64,000 bases of DNA from Maylandia zebra (GCF_041146795.1 NC_135176.1:12089286-12153285); one strand, 5' to 3'; counted from the stretch's first letter, positions 9,226-43,662 are shown. Program-made: numbers and translations. Notes: generated from the sequence alone by a model not told the origin.

Positions 9226-12200
9226 TTAATCTTTAAAAGACAGAGCTTGCTTGATCAGATACTTCCTCTCAGTAGAAAGCGTCTCGGGGAACTTAAGGTC
9301 AAAAGTAATTATGAGGTTTCCTCTCTGGGAAGGATTCTTGGACAGCGGCATTCCTTCTCCGGACAAGACTTTTTGGTATCTAGGGCTGATATGACATGAC
9401 AAACAAATCAGAGAGCGGAAACTTAATGCAGTAATGCACAAAATAAAAACACAATAATCATTAAGTGTTATAGCAGATGGTTATGCTGGACATTTCTTCC
9501 TGTTATAAGGGAGTTTTTCATTCCCACTGTCGCCAAGTATTTGCTCATAGGTGATCATATAATTGTTGGAGTTTTCTCTGCTTTTTTTCTTTTGGGGGGG
9601 GGGTTGTATTTCCTTACAATACGAAGCACTTTGACGCGACTGTTTTTGCACTCTGGCACTACATAAATGTAAAAACAACCAGACTGGGAAAAACTGTTTT
9701 TCAAGACAGTGACTGAAAGCACTTACTGGACAATGTCATTGATAAGAACAGAGAGCAGCCTGCCATCTAGTGTCTGCACGTCCACAGAGAAGCCAGTTAA
9801 AGCCTGCGAACAAGGGAATCAGCTTACAGCTTCAAAGAAACCTTTTTGCATGGCCAATAATCAATCCATGACATGACTCACCATCTCCAGAGTAATCTTT
9901 GCTTTGTAGATGAGGTCATTGTTATGTCTCACAAACAGAGGATGAGTCTTCTGTCGCACAATAAACACAATATCTGCGGGAATGCTGTTTGGTCCCTGAA
10001 GGTAAAACAGCAAAACAAAATAAAAAGATTACCATGCAGCAGTCTTTACAGACAGTTCTTTATACATTCCCTCCCTGGGTAAAGGAAAGAATATACACAA
10101 ACAAGGCAGTGGTACAGTCAGTACACATCATCATAATAAAAAAACAGAGTAATAAGAAGAATAGCTTTGAGCGCATAATTTCTTTTGGCTAAAATTGCCC
10201 AGAGTACAATAAGCAAAATGCCTTTTGCTTATTGTAATTGGGTGTTAAAACCGAACATGCTTACTTTTGGTAGTAAGCGTGTTCCATTTCAGTGCACCTA
10301 TAAAAGATCTGCAGGAACAACGTACTTGTGTGCAGTCTATGCAAAGTGCCAATTTTAGGAGAACCTTCACAAGTAGTTAGTCATCAGTTATACTTGCAAT
10401 AGCAGAAAAAGGAGTACAATAAATTATAATTTGTTAAAAATTCCCCTCTCCTTTGTCGCATTCAGCCTTTTTAATGCTTACCTCTACTATCTTTTCACTA
10501 ATTGCTGCACTGCAGTAATGTATATACCACAATAACAATGGCAACCTGCTAAATTTCCCTTTAAAGCTAACTGCACACTGAAGCCTAGGATTGATTACAG
10601 CAAAAAATACATTTCTGGGTTATAGCAGCCATATAGCTCGGAAATGGCATCGGAGCCACGAACCCAACTCAGGCTGTAGGAAATATTTATGTATAAAAGG
10701 ATAAAAATAATACACTATACCAACTCATGAGCTCACTTTCAAACCCCCCATTTTAAAATGATGTGTAGGCTGGTTAATTACCTGATCTCCCTCTTTGGGG
10801 AAAGTAATTCTTGTGCCTTCGTTCCATCCAGGCTTGACATCTATACTCAGAATCTTGTCTTTGATACTGGATGTGCATCCATCGTCATTCATGACCTGTA
10901 AAATAAATAAAGCATCGCACAATATATGAGGCAAAATCAGTGCTGTAGTATGTCTTTGTGATGGCGTTTTTTATTTTATTTTTTAATGCTGTTGTTTAGT
11001 TAGCTCTAAACCCCATGAGGAGCTTGCAGTCTTATAGATGAGTGAATCCAACAAAAGCCACGGGAGGGAGAAAATATAAACATGTCTTACTCTGCGAGAT
11101 ATCTTGATCTTTTTTGTGCATCCATGGAAGAGATCGTCCAGGCACAAATGAAGGTCTCTCTCTATTGGGGAATCTTGCGTTTTCGCCACTTGTGGCTGCA
11201 GGCCACCGAACTGAAGCGGCACATCATTTGTGTAGAAGTCTAGTAAAAAAAAAGAAAAAAAAGAAGGGGGATTAAAGGATTAAAATCGAAAACGCACATT
11301 CACTGTCGGGCTTTGATTATGTTTTTTTCTCACCTGCAAATGGGTTGTCACCCCCAAAAAACTGTTTGAATGTCTGGTCAGGATTCCCATGGTAGACGTA
11401 TTTTGATGACCAAGTTCCATTGCTGGCAAACTCAAGTGGAATACCACCTCTCAGGCCCTCCTCTCCAAACTTGTCGTAAGTTGCCTTTTTTTGAGCTTTC
11501 ACACAGAAAATTGGCTTTGATTCACACACATATGGTACATTCTGCATACAATAAATACAGCCTTTCCTCAGACCAAAATACACTTCACTGTATATAAGCC
11601 TGTATTACTATTTTAATATTAAAGCTATTTAAAAAAAGCTTTCTATTTCTGATCCTTATAACAGTTTCCTGCTAAATGTTTTTTTTAAACAAAAAGCTTT
11701 AAATACAAATCTGCAGTTATTTCCACTTCTCCTTTTACAAAAATGTTAGTATTGCTTATAATATAACCAATTTTAAACTGAGTTGTAGCTGTGCGTTCAT
11801 CTATTGCATTGTTTGAAACCGTGAGTGGGAGGGTAGATACAATACATTACGATACTTTGCGTGGTGATATTGTATCGATAGAGAGTCACCAAATATCAAT
11901 ATTTTATAAAGAAATACAAATACTCAGGGAGTACTATGAACAGTAGGACTCATCTTATATTGAGATGATTTTATGTATCTCATTGTCTTTTATCCTGTCT
12001 TCCTTCTCTCACCCCAACTGGTCGCAGCAGATGGCCCCGCCCCTCCCTGAGCCTGGTTCTGCCGGAGGTTTCTTCCTTTTAAAAGGGAGTTTTTCCTTCC
12101 CACTGTCGCCAAAATGCTTGCTCATAGGGGGTCATGTTATTGTTGGGTTTTTCTCTGTATGTATTATTGTAGGTCTACCTTACAATATAAAGCGCCTTGA

Positions 12201-13901
12201 GGCGACTGTTGTTGTGATTTGGCCCTGTATAAATTCAATTGAATTGAATTGAATGTAAAATCAGCTCCACTGACAAACCACCCAGGACTGGACACACTTA
12301 GCTTGACAAAGTTACATGCTAATTAAGAGCGAGCTTATGGCTCATAAGTAAAAACAGGACAGCAACCTCCTTGCAGCTACAAAATATTTTTTTAAGAATC
12401 AGTGACTGCCTGCTCATAGAATTGAATTTTTTCACATTCTGCAACTGACGAAACAGTTGCCCAGAACGTGAGGGTCTCGAACACAAATGGTCAATTTTGA
12501 TTGGATGGCAGTTGCAGAGGTCACCTGAGAGGAGGCAACTTTTCAGCAAACAATCTCAGTCTGACTTAGACTGACTGCAATCACTCTCTGAGAGAATGTC
12601 AAATAACTGACTCAACCGGCTCCCAGGTGGCTATATTCTGGTTTTATTTACATAGAACAGGAAGGTTGCTGGTTGCAACCGAATGCAAAATCACTTATCG
12701 CGGGAATGTTGTACACCTTCCTTTGATAATTCAATTGATTTGTGCTGCTTAAAGAAAGAATAATAATAGATCATCACAGTATATCAGTTAAACTTCAGAG
12801 ATATCAGTCTGTTCAGTTGGGAAACATGAACCCGTCTGAATCCGTTTCGCTTACTTTGGTTCAAATGAAAGTAACGCTGGAGAGGCATCAACGAGACAAC
12901 CCCACCCAAAAACCTGACTGTTTTTGCTGTTTGTCAGTGAGACATACATGCAGCCCATGCAGGTTGCACAGGTAGTCGAGCTCAGTTCTCTTCACACAGG
13001 AGAGACACACACAAGCAGTGAGGACATGTGACACACATGAAAGGGTCTTGAGACACTGGTGAATGTTAGGCTGTCTGCCTGATCCTTCCGCATGACAGAT
13101 TTGGAGGGTTCCACAGACCTCCACGTGCTGTTAGGTAGGTGATAAAAGAGTTTGCCAAGAAACAGACACATCTGTTGCCTTCTTGAGGTAATTTTCGAGA
13201 GCACTGGAAATGTTCCTCCTGTCCCTTTTTATACAAAGGAACAGACATGGGTACTGATGCTGTGGTGATGCCCCTAACTGCCCAGCTCTTAGCAGCTCCA
13301 CACTCTTGACACTGCTGACAGATACACCTTCTTACATCGGCTCTTCCTGATTTGCAGTCCTGGAGCAGCTGTGCACTGACTATCTTTGCAACGTGAATAG
13401 GCTGCAGGTACCATGTCATTCCACCAGAATTGAAAAGTAAAGTCACAAAAAGCAAAGCTAGAATGAACTGAATCACGAGGGATAAGGAACGACCACTTTC
13501 ATTTGCACCAAAGCAGCTGAAATGGATTCAGTACGATTAACTGACTTTTCCTTAGACTGTGATCATCGAGTGTCCCCTTATTGTTTTTATCCGTGCGGTT
13601 TCCAAAATAAAACACACTTCAGTCTCGATATTCTTCCACTTACGGTCGCTTAAAACATCATAGGCTTCACCCAACTGGGTAAATTTCTGGGAGCTTCCAG
13701 GCTCTCTGTTTCTTTTCGGATGAAACTTCAGTGCAAGGCGTCGATATCTAAGAAAGAGAAAGAAATAACTGAGGAATAACAGAACAAGCCTCATTATTAA
13801 GCATGTGAGTTTCATATGTATTAAATGACTTACGCCTTTTTGATGTCTGCATCTGTTGCGTTTCTATTTATTTCCAAAGTCTCGTAGTAATCATTACTCA
13901 T
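9226..13901 (-). CDS. dnajb13: DnaJ homolog subfamily B member 13 (radial spoke protein)
   Basis: Eight coding exons on the minus strand, 13901-13834, 13747-13644, 11495-11334, 11239-11091, 10895-10782, 9995-9882, 9803-9727 and 9385-9226, give 315 residues; human DNAJB13 has 316. It is a type II Hsp40 of motile cilia and sperm flagella that sits in axonemal radial spokes. The J domain is at about 3-70. Its catalytic HPD is HPK (32-34); human DNAJB13 also lacks HPD, reading [17 protein letters not shown] and the FFGGDNPF block follow, then the two client-binding beta-barrel domains ([34 protein letters not shown]) and the dimerisation tail. It is convergent with ucp2, and an X-box lies 81-94 nt upstream of the start codon. 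Several introns contain teleost repeats, and intron 2 holds an unexplained reading frame. Confidence 0.95.
9484..9672 (+). repeat. Teleost interspersed repeat family A, partial copy
   Basis: Sequence in dnajb13 intron 7 with the blocks CCCACTGTCGCCAAG, TTGCTCATAGG and TTGACGCGACTGTT matches copies at 11990-12254 and 37693-37912. It is truncated and diverged, and interrupted by a run of G near 9595-9603. The family name is not assigned. Confidence 0.65.
11990..12254 (+). repeat. Teleost interspersed repeat family A, near full copy
   Basis: Lies in dnajb13 intron 2. Shared blocks are CTGAGCCTGGTTCTGC, GGAGGTTTCTTCC, AGGGAGTTTTTCCTTCCCAC, TCGCC, CTTACAATATAAAGCGCCTT and GAGGCGACTGTTGTTGTG. The copy ends in an ATTCAATTGAATTGAATT tail. 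This repeat is common in teleosts; its simple tail suggests a retroelement 3' end, but the class is not certain. Confidence 0.75.
13066..13476 (-). CDS. Unidentified 136-codon reading frame with signal-like N-terminus
   Basis: Nested in intron 2 of dnajb13 on the same strand. It starts [15 protein letters not shown], a hydrophobic signal-peptide-like segment. Cysteine-dense sequence follows, including CICQQCQEC and a CVC, giving a small secreted look. No family is recognised. A second cysteine-rich frame overlaps downstream (13124-12888), so the coding region may continue by splicing or frameshift. It could be an orphan gene, a decayed insert or chance. No promoter or polyadenylation signal was established. 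Confidence 0.2.
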   Translation of the reverse strand: MIQFILALLFVTLLFNSGGMTWYLQPIHVAKIVSAQLLQDCKSGRADVRRCICQQCQECGAAKSWAVRGITTASVPMSVPLYKKGQEEHFQCSRKLPQEGNRCVCFLANSFITYLTARGGLWNPPNLSCGRIRQTA

Positions 13902-13981
13902 TGTGAAACTAAGTATTTAAAACCACATTTAAACATCAAAGAAATATCCAGCTAAAACACAGAGTGCGGGTGCGTGAATTG

Positions 13982-14019
13982 GTTTCCACGGAAACGGCTG
14001 CTGGGAGACTCTCGCGAGA
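13982..14019. promoter_or_regulatory. X-box (RFX site) and TCTCGCGAGA motif at dnajb13
   Basis: GTTTCCACGGAAAC at 13982-13995 fits the palindromic RFX X-box (GTHNYY AT RRNAAC) with one change in the central AT. TCTCGCGAGA at 14010-14019 is the palindrome typical of TATA-less vertebrate promoters. Both lie 81-119 nt upstream of the dnajb13 ATG. RFX factors drive ciliary genes, so the site fits the axonemal role of DNAJB13. Binding is inferred. Confidence 0.7.
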
Positions 14020-14383
14020 ATTGCAAACACTCGCGGACATTAATTTAAAATAAACTATTGAATGAAAGAACAAGAAACAGACTGCAGTCCAGAGAAGACT
14101 GCTCGTCTTCAAATAAATAAGAAGAAATTTAGAAGTAATAAACGTTGACGGGAGTTGCTACTTCGCAGTGAAGTAATTATTACTGACCTCTTTCGAAAGC
14201 TTTTATAGTGTGTCATTATTTAATGTCTCCGCGTAGTAGTTATTGTCTACTTTGTAATATAGCCTAGAATCATATGCAGATGACCACGATATTAATGAAT
14301 AGCTGTGCAACAATCTGATAATCACTCAATGCTAGATCCCAACTAGGTCAGGTAGATAGGGTCACTTGACATTTTGCATAGCG

Positions 14384-14459
14384 GATTGCTGGCATGTGTA
14401 TACTCATTGTTTGTTAAATAAAGTTTAAAAAAAAAAGAAAAAAAAGATTGCTGGCATGT
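14384..14459 (+). mobile_element. Tiny poly(A)-tailed retro-insertion with target duplication
   Basis: The 14-nt sequence GATTGCTGGCATGT occurs at 14384-14397 and again at 14446-14459. It flanks a 48-nt insert that contains AATAAA (14417-14422) and ends in an A-rich tail. This is the structure left by target-primed reverse transcription of an extremely 5'-truncated transcript. The tail starts only a few bases after AATAAA, so the source may be a retroelement end and not a normal mRNA. Confidence 0.65.
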
Positions 14460-14904
14460 CTCGTGTTTGGGGGCCACCACTGCATTATTTCTTCTGTGGA
14501 CTTACAGAACAAACAGTAGGTAATGAGTCAGGCCAGTTACTGTAGCTTCAGCATACCGTGATCTTGTCTATTTGTAAATTTTTGAAGCACCTTGGTTATT
14601 TTGTACCTCGACAGTCATTTTGAGATTTTATGTAAATTAACTGTAATATTATTGGACATCAAACCTGTATGTATAAAATCAAAAAGTTAAATGTGATTTG
14701 AACACTGAATGTCTCTGACTATAATCACTTTTTCAGTACACAGCTAAACATCTACATTTCTGTAACTTTCATTATCTTGTAGTAATTGCTGCCAGAAATT
14801 ATACAGAAACAGATCCAACATCTCAGCACTTAAAAAATAAAAATATTGAACTGATTTATCCAAAACACATGTCAGAAACACAGATCAATACCAGCAGCGT
14901 TGAC

Positions 14905-16281
14905 AAGTTTACTTTTATTCTTTCATTTGAATCCATTCCAGAAACGTTAAGGACTACAACGCTATACAAACTGAACTCTCGCCTGTAGTTTTACACAAAA
15001 ATTGCACAATATTTTCAGTATGATCAAAGTGCCACTTCGAGGCAGCACGTGAAACAGCAGTTGCTCGCTGCTGAGTGTCAAAGGTGGTCCAGTTTGGATG
15101 CATATTTTATTAGCGACTCATACCCAAAGTGAAGATATTAACAGCCATACAAAAGAAACAGGAATCTGAGAGAAATAAATATTACAAGTCATTGTGGATT
15201 AAATACATATGTAGAATCATCACTAACAAGAAATCAATGCCAAAAAATAAAAACAAGGAAGTGTTGATAAAACGGCATACCAAACCTAATTAGATAAATC
15301 CAAAGCCAAGGAAGCCCTCTACAATTCAACTCCAAAAGGCATATATCTCCACATCTAATGTCTATTGTCGGATTTATGAGAAAATCTACAAACACTATCT
15401 AAGAAAGTTTTAGTCTATGTCAGCTAGTCTTTAGGGAAAAAAATCTATCCAAATAAAAAGTAATAGAAAATGGAAGCCAAGGTAAAAATAATCCATCTCA
15501 ATAGACGTGTGGGCAGAGGAGGAAGGACGGTAATGTGTTTGATGCAGTCATGTTATGCATTTGTGCTGGTTTCCATGGTGTGTAGGTGTGAGACTGCGTG
15601 ACTGTGCAGGTCGTGTTGGGAGAACTGTAACCCAAGTTTAAAATAAGCTCCTAGCTCACACTTCATGGGTGTGTAGCACACATGTCTACACCCAGCACTC
15701 CAAATAATGATTTACTTTGAAGCAATCCTACAACCTTTTCCTCATTTTATCCCAAAATGTTAAAAACAAAATAGTTTGAAGAAAACACCTAAATTAACTT
15801 CGGCCAATCAAATACAAAAGCGCTTATTGTGTTAACTGAAAAATGCACACAACACATTCACATTGTGCTTATTAAGCTTAAAGCAATATTTACTTATTTT
15901 TTCTTTTTTTAAGGATTCTCACTCTTAGACAAATACATTGATTTGATGACTTTGACACACATCGTCTTTCAGTTTGGTTCAAAATCATCTTTGCCCACAA
16001 ACTATTCTCATCTTTCTTGTACTACCATCTCTGCTGAAATGACAGAAGGCTTAGTTCAAGCATAAATATGCAATGTTTCAATATGTTTCAATGCATGTGT
16101 GTTACAGTGCAAATATTCAATTTAAGTACAACTGAAGTGACTTTCAGAGCAGCCCGATGGGCTACCAGACTTCCATGATGGCGAGGATAACGGATGTAGT
16201 GTTCTCTTTCAGGCTGGGGGACAGTGGAGGGTGTAGTGAAGGATATGGGCGCAGAAAAACTGAATGTATTAGATAGAAACA
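14905..16281 (-). other. Predicted rab6a 3' untranslated region
   Basis: Begins after the rab6a stop codon and runs to just past an AATAAA on the minus strand (TTTATT at 14914-14919 on +). Mammalian RAB6A also has a long 3' UTR. No other gene is seen inside. The exact cleavage site is inferred. Confidence 0.5.
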
Positions 16282-24100
<7,819 letters not shown>

Positions 24101-24707
24101 CTAGTTAGCTAATGCTAACTAACCAGTTGTTGTCAGTTATCAAATATCCAGAGGCAGCGAAAATGAACAGCCCTACTCGTGGCTGACTTGAGCAAATTTT
24201 GTGCTCAAAGCGTATTCCTTCAAAGTCCAAGTCAATATTAAGCACCTCACTAACTACTGCGGCCAAGTTAGCGTTACTCTTCTACTCTGTCAATTACACC
24301 CAACCCAACGAGCCACCTTCTTCAGAGACAACTTTATGGATAGATGTGTCTTCTTGGCATGTTCATGTGCTGCCCTCTGCTGGTGGAGAAAAAAAAACCC
24401 CACAATGAAAAACCAGACTGCTCCTTTGGCAGAGCAACGCACTAACACATTTGATTCAGTAGATTTTATTTTTATTTTATTTCACAAAGTTGGAAGCATT
24501 ATGAGAGGAAAAAAACTACCGTGCTAAGGACAGAGAAGAACAGAAGGAAAAGGCACGGTGTGTTTTTTAAAGCCCACTAGAGGGGGCACTTTCATCACAG
24601 GTAAGATTTCACTACTAAGCAACTTTAATGGGAATCCCAGTAATGTTTAAAGAATTAGACGGTGACTTTTACCGATGGTTAAATTAAATGGAAAGATTTT
24701 TTTAACA

Positions 24708-24890
24708 TCCATCCATCCATTCATTCGCTTATCCTGTTCAGGGTTGCGGGGGTGGGAGGTGGGAGTGGGGGCTATCCCAGCTGTCTCAGGGCAAGAGGCC
24801 GGGTACACCCTGGACAGGTCGCCAGTCTGTCGCAACCTATCCCCACTAACTGCATGTCTTTGAACTGTGGGAGGGGTCGCACTCATGATG
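24708..24890 (+). repeat. Teleost interspersed repeat family B
   Basis: Starts with CATCCATCCATTCATTCGCT and contains CTATCCCAGCTGTCTCAGGG, GGTACACCCTGGACAGGTCG, CCAGTCTGTCGCA and GCATGTCTTTGAACTGTGGG. This is a common teleost retroelement tail. A diverged reverse copy is at 49985-50096. Internal segments usually present are deleted. Confidence 0.75.
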
Positions 24891-25498
24891 AAATCCCTCA
24901 GAAGCAGAAGATTAAGAAAGAAAACAGGCACTAATACATGAATATTTCTATTAAAAACAGTCCCCAGTAGTGAGTAAAATTTATTTCTTTGTTACTCAGA
25001 GTTTTTAGGTAAACTTTATTTCATTTTTTTCCCAATGTAGAATAAACGTTGTTTAAAGAAACGGTGTAACACTCCTATATAGCATTCGACAGTGTTAATC
25101 AGTCCTGTTGGTGCTGAAAGAATAGCATTCTTTTTGTTCAGCCTATTTTTAAACCTCACTGCAATGTGCACATGTTCAGCCTTATATTCGCTCTATTAAT
25201 GCCAGGTTTTGCTGGCAACCATGTAGCATCAAGCCAACTGGCATTATGAGTCCTTGTGAAGGAAATTAAATCACAGTTGAGGGTAGCAGTTTGTAGCTGT
25301 GAAAGTGGATGTCTGACTTGTTAGTTCTATTATGTCAGACACTTTTTAAAAATTGGTATCAGGCTGTGATGTTTACAGGACCCTGTGTAGCTTTTATTGG
25401 ATTAATCATGACCTTCAGCTCATCAGACAGCTGCTGTCCTGAAGGATGAAGCCCAGAGGCAACATACAAGGTGGTTTACTTACTCCACCCAAGGACAG

Positions 25499-25680
25499 AA
25501 AAGATAAGATAAGATAAGATAAGATAAGACTTTATTGATCCCACGGCAGGGAAATTTGTGCGTTACCTCAGCTCAGGCACAGATAGCAGAAGAAAAATCA
25601 AAAAATCAAAATAAAATACAAACAAATACAAAATAAGTAAAATAATACACTATACACAACGGTAGCATACACAGCATGTG
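25499..25680 (+). repeat. (AAGAT)n-headed teleost repeat family C
   Basis: Six tandem GATAA units (25499-25529) run into ACTTTATTGATCCCACGGCA and GGGAAATTTGTGCGTTAC, then A-rich sequence. This matches a frequent teleost element, probably a LINE 3' end lying in reverse. Confidence 0.65.
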
Positions 25681-27390
25681 ATTATGGATAGAGGGGTGTA
25701 TGAATGACTGCCTGTCTACCTGTTTAATTCTGTTAGTGTTTTAATAAATTCTATAAATGATCCACTCTCACATACAGCATGTATGAACAGTACACCTCTG
25801 CTTTTTTACCTGCAGTCATTTAAATACCAAATCAAGATACTTATAATCTCCCACTGACTGATAACCACTTTTGGTCTCAATATTTTGTCATTCCAGCATC
25901 CTTGTTGTTAGGGTAATTTAATTCTTACATAATTCCTATTAAAGATACATGTGCTGTGTAAGGGCATGTATTATTTGTGTGGACATATCCATCCTGATGA
26001 GATCAAAGATGAGCTCAAACAGAAAATAAATTAAAATGTCAGAACCCTACAGATGCAAGTGTTTTCTTCAACTATTAATTAACCAGAGGAAACTGACTTC
26101 ACCCTACTGTTCACTAGCCTGGATTACATTTACATTTTAGAGGTTTTAAGTATAAAAGGCAATGCATTATTAGTGTATGGGTACAGTATGTGAGTTCATG
26201 CCTGCTTGAGCCAGCTGTTCTAAGTCACTGAAGAGAAGACACACCTGCGCCCCGCTCTCATTCATGTGCCATGCAGCTCTGAAGTCTCTTTGCAGAGCAG
26301 CTGACGGGCTGATGCCAGCCCTTCAGCTGCTCTGGTTGCGACCCACGCCTCATTAAACTTGAGCCATCAACTTGAGCCGGCCCCTCCCTCTTTTCTCTCC
26401 CCTTAACAGCACTCCTACGCCACATGTCCTTGGTCAGGGAAAGACCCCAAATCTCCCGCCCCTCCCACTGAAGATGCTGAATTAACAAATTCTCCATTGC
26501 TCCCGGTCTCCCTCACTCAGTCATTCTCCGTCTCTCACGCATAAGCATACAGAGGGATGCAGCACGTGTGTTTCCACGCGCACAGCAAGACGGATTGCGC
26601 TGTAGACCTCTGTAGAGGTTGTGCATTTTGAATGTGCTCACGTCACTGCCTTTTGCTCATTTTTGAAAGATCCATCAGCACCCTGAATTTGAGGAGGTGC
26701 TATCAAATTTCCCCCGAAGCTCCTAAAAGTCACCCACCTTATTCTGCAAGAAATGAGCTGTCAGCTTGAAAAGCGTGTAATCCAAAATCAAAGGAGCATG
26801 ACTAAAAGGAAGCATGGTGCAAAAGAATCGAAGCTGTCACCTCAAGCCATGACTTCATCCTGGTGCGCTGGTCTCATGTCAGGCCACCGCATCATTTACT
26901 TCTGTAAAACTCGACTCAGTCTTCTAGATGGGAAAACCTTGCTATGACTCCCATCTTGGGGAAAAAAAGTCTTTATTTTTTTCTTCTTTTTTCTTCTCTT
27001 GTTCAGATAAAGAGAGTGTATAGGGGATGTTTGTGCATTAGTGTATGAATCTGACTGTATCCATGTGCGTAATGGATGGAGACCATCAAATTCCCACACC
27101 ACCTTGATCTAATGTCAATGTCACACCAAAGTACAACACTGTGCTCATCTCTCCCGTGAGGGAGACTGAACACAAGGGCTCTAATGGAGGAGAGACTGAT
27201 GAGGAACAGAGAGAAGATGAAAAGGGGAAATCGGAAAAAAGGGGTATGAAGGTTAGGCCAGGGTAAAATAGGTGTGTTGTATTCCCCAATACAGTAAGAT
27301 AGAGAAAGGGAGGGGATACGTGGGGGATGGGGTGGAGCAGAGCTACAATTCTCCTGTAATCCTCCTCCTGGAATCATGAGGTTAGATGAT

Positions 27391-27409
27391 GGGGGGGGGG
27401 GGGGGGGGG
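27391..27409 (+). repeat. Poly(G) run
   Basis: Nineteen consecutive guanines. Likely length-variable and a sequencing weak point. Confidence 0.9.
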
Positions 27410-27619
27410 TGTACCAGGAAGAGAGCATGAGAGCATTTGAAGTGAAGGGAAACACACTGGAACAAAGGACTGCAATGAACACAGGGCAGGAGGCACAGTT
27501 AGATCACAACTCCGTCTTTTCTGTGCAACATCAGGCAGGAACAGGCACAGCAGTACAGTGGGAGGCATTCTTGCAAGCATAACCGAAGCAGAGATCAGAG
27601 TAGCAATCCAAGCACATTT

Positions 27620-27950
27620 ACAAGAGGAGGCAGAGAAGGAGGGAGGGCGAGAAGGAGGGATGAGAGAGAGCAGATCTATGAAAGGAGGAGGAGGGGTGTT
27701 GCATGCTCACACAGTGTGACAGAGATAGAGCGATGAACGAGGCTAAGACACACAGAGAGAGAGAGGGAGAGAGGGGAGAGCACAGAGCAGAGATGGGGAC
27801 CGAACGCTGAGACAGAGGTAGTTGGAAGGACTCAGATCTGCAGAACAAACGTGAGGAAAAGGAGGAAGAGAGTGAAGGTGAAGGAGAGCAGGAGGGAGAG
27901 AGGCGGGAGGGAGGGGGGTGCAAGATGATGGAGCCCAGAAATAGGTTTCT
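27620..27950 (+). repeat. Purine-rich GA tract upstream of the connexin gene
   Basis: Strongly purine-biased sequence with AGAGAG and GGGAGG clusters over about 330 nt. Pyrimidine-rich sequence appears after exon 1 (about 29275-29370). It may form triplex-type structure; function unknown. Confidence 0.6.
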
Positions 27951-28772
27951 CAGGACAGCTTTTCATCCCTGCAAAACATGACTCTTGGTGTTGGACTGTG
28001 CTGAATTTAGCCAGGGGGACAACACAGGACAACACAGGACAGCAGGTCTGCAGCACATTGACTGGGTTCAGCCTCACTGGATGCAGCAAAGCAGCTGATT
28101 TATTACTGAGGGGATGGGTGGCAGCGTGTTTGAGCGTGTGTCTTGGAGTGCACGTGTGTGTGCATGTGTGTGTATGCAGGTTTTTATGGGTCCTTGTAGC
28201 ACTCAGAGCTGTGGGAGCGACCATTCCTCCAGTCATGAAATGACATTCAGCAGGCAGGAGCTTTGTGTGCTGGCGTGGATCTGCAGTCCTCAGTAGGAAG
28301 TGCGAGAGTGGGGATTCAAAGCTGTCATCAAGTGCAAGTGTGCGTGTGTGTTTACAGTGCCATTTGCTGAGGTGAGCCGAGGAGGATCAGCTATATGTGT
28401 TGTGTGTGTGTGTTTAGGTTGGAGTAGCAAGGGTGCAGCAAAGGCAAAGCTTCTACACAATGCAAGGACGATTGCAGGGGAGCACCGATGGCAGTGAGTG
28501 CAGCTAAAGTACAAGGAGTGCCTTGGGGGTAAGGTGGAGGATAAAGGCAGGGACAGAAGAAGGAGAGGGGAAGGAGAACAGAGGCAAGTGGAAAACAGAG
28601 GGTGATCATGGCTGTCATTCAGTGAGCTATAGCATATGCTGTAGCGCAGAGCGGAGTGGTGCGGCAGGGGGAGGACAAGCATCACTGCACAGGGGAGGGG
28701 GAGAAACTACGGGAGAGAGAAGGTGGGGGGAGTGGTGTGTGTGTGGTGGGGAGGCGATCAGCTCAGCACCTC

Positions 28773-28793
28773 TTCAGCACCTGGAAGAGGAGC
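28773..28793 (+). promoter_or_regulatory. Possible REST/NRSF half-site upstream of the connexin gene
   Basis: TTCAGCACC is a perfect left half of the RE1/NRSE consensus, but the following TGGAAGAGGAGC matches the right half poorly. The mammalian Cx36 gene is reported to be REST-controlled, which is the only reason to keep this call. It lies about 240 nt upstream of the start codon. Confidence 0.3.
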
Positions 28794-29007
28794 AGAGCAG
28801 GACAGGCCCAGCAGAAGACATTCATTCATTCACGTGCACAGAGATGAACTGATAAGCGGCTAGGTCAACGTGTAGAGGTCAAAGGGAGCTGAGGTGTGAC
28901 GGGAGTGGGTGGGTGGTTTGACTGTACTCTCTGCTGGTCCTGAGAGCAAGGCGAAGGAGTTCCCTGGAGGAAAGGGGGGTCAGGTCCCCAAGCCCTGTTT
29001 CTTCTGA

Positions 29008-43662
<14,655 letters not shown>

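Larger units (their letters stand above)
13902..14900. other. dnajb13-rab6a intergenic region
   Basis: About 1 kb between the dnajb13 start codon and the predicted rab6a 3' end. It holds the dnajb13 promoter motifs (13982-14019) and a tiny retro-insertion (14384-14459). The remainder shows no gene. Confidence 0.6.

Noticed and set aside
24201-24527. 108-codon frame upstream of rab6a
   Set aside because: It lies in the 5' flank of rab6a with no recognisable domain, no splice partner and overlapping frames on the same strand.
27003-28685. Several long proline/serine-rich minus-strand frames and plus-strand overlaps
   Set aside because: They are translations of purine/pyrimidine-biased low-complexity DNA with no splice context or domains.
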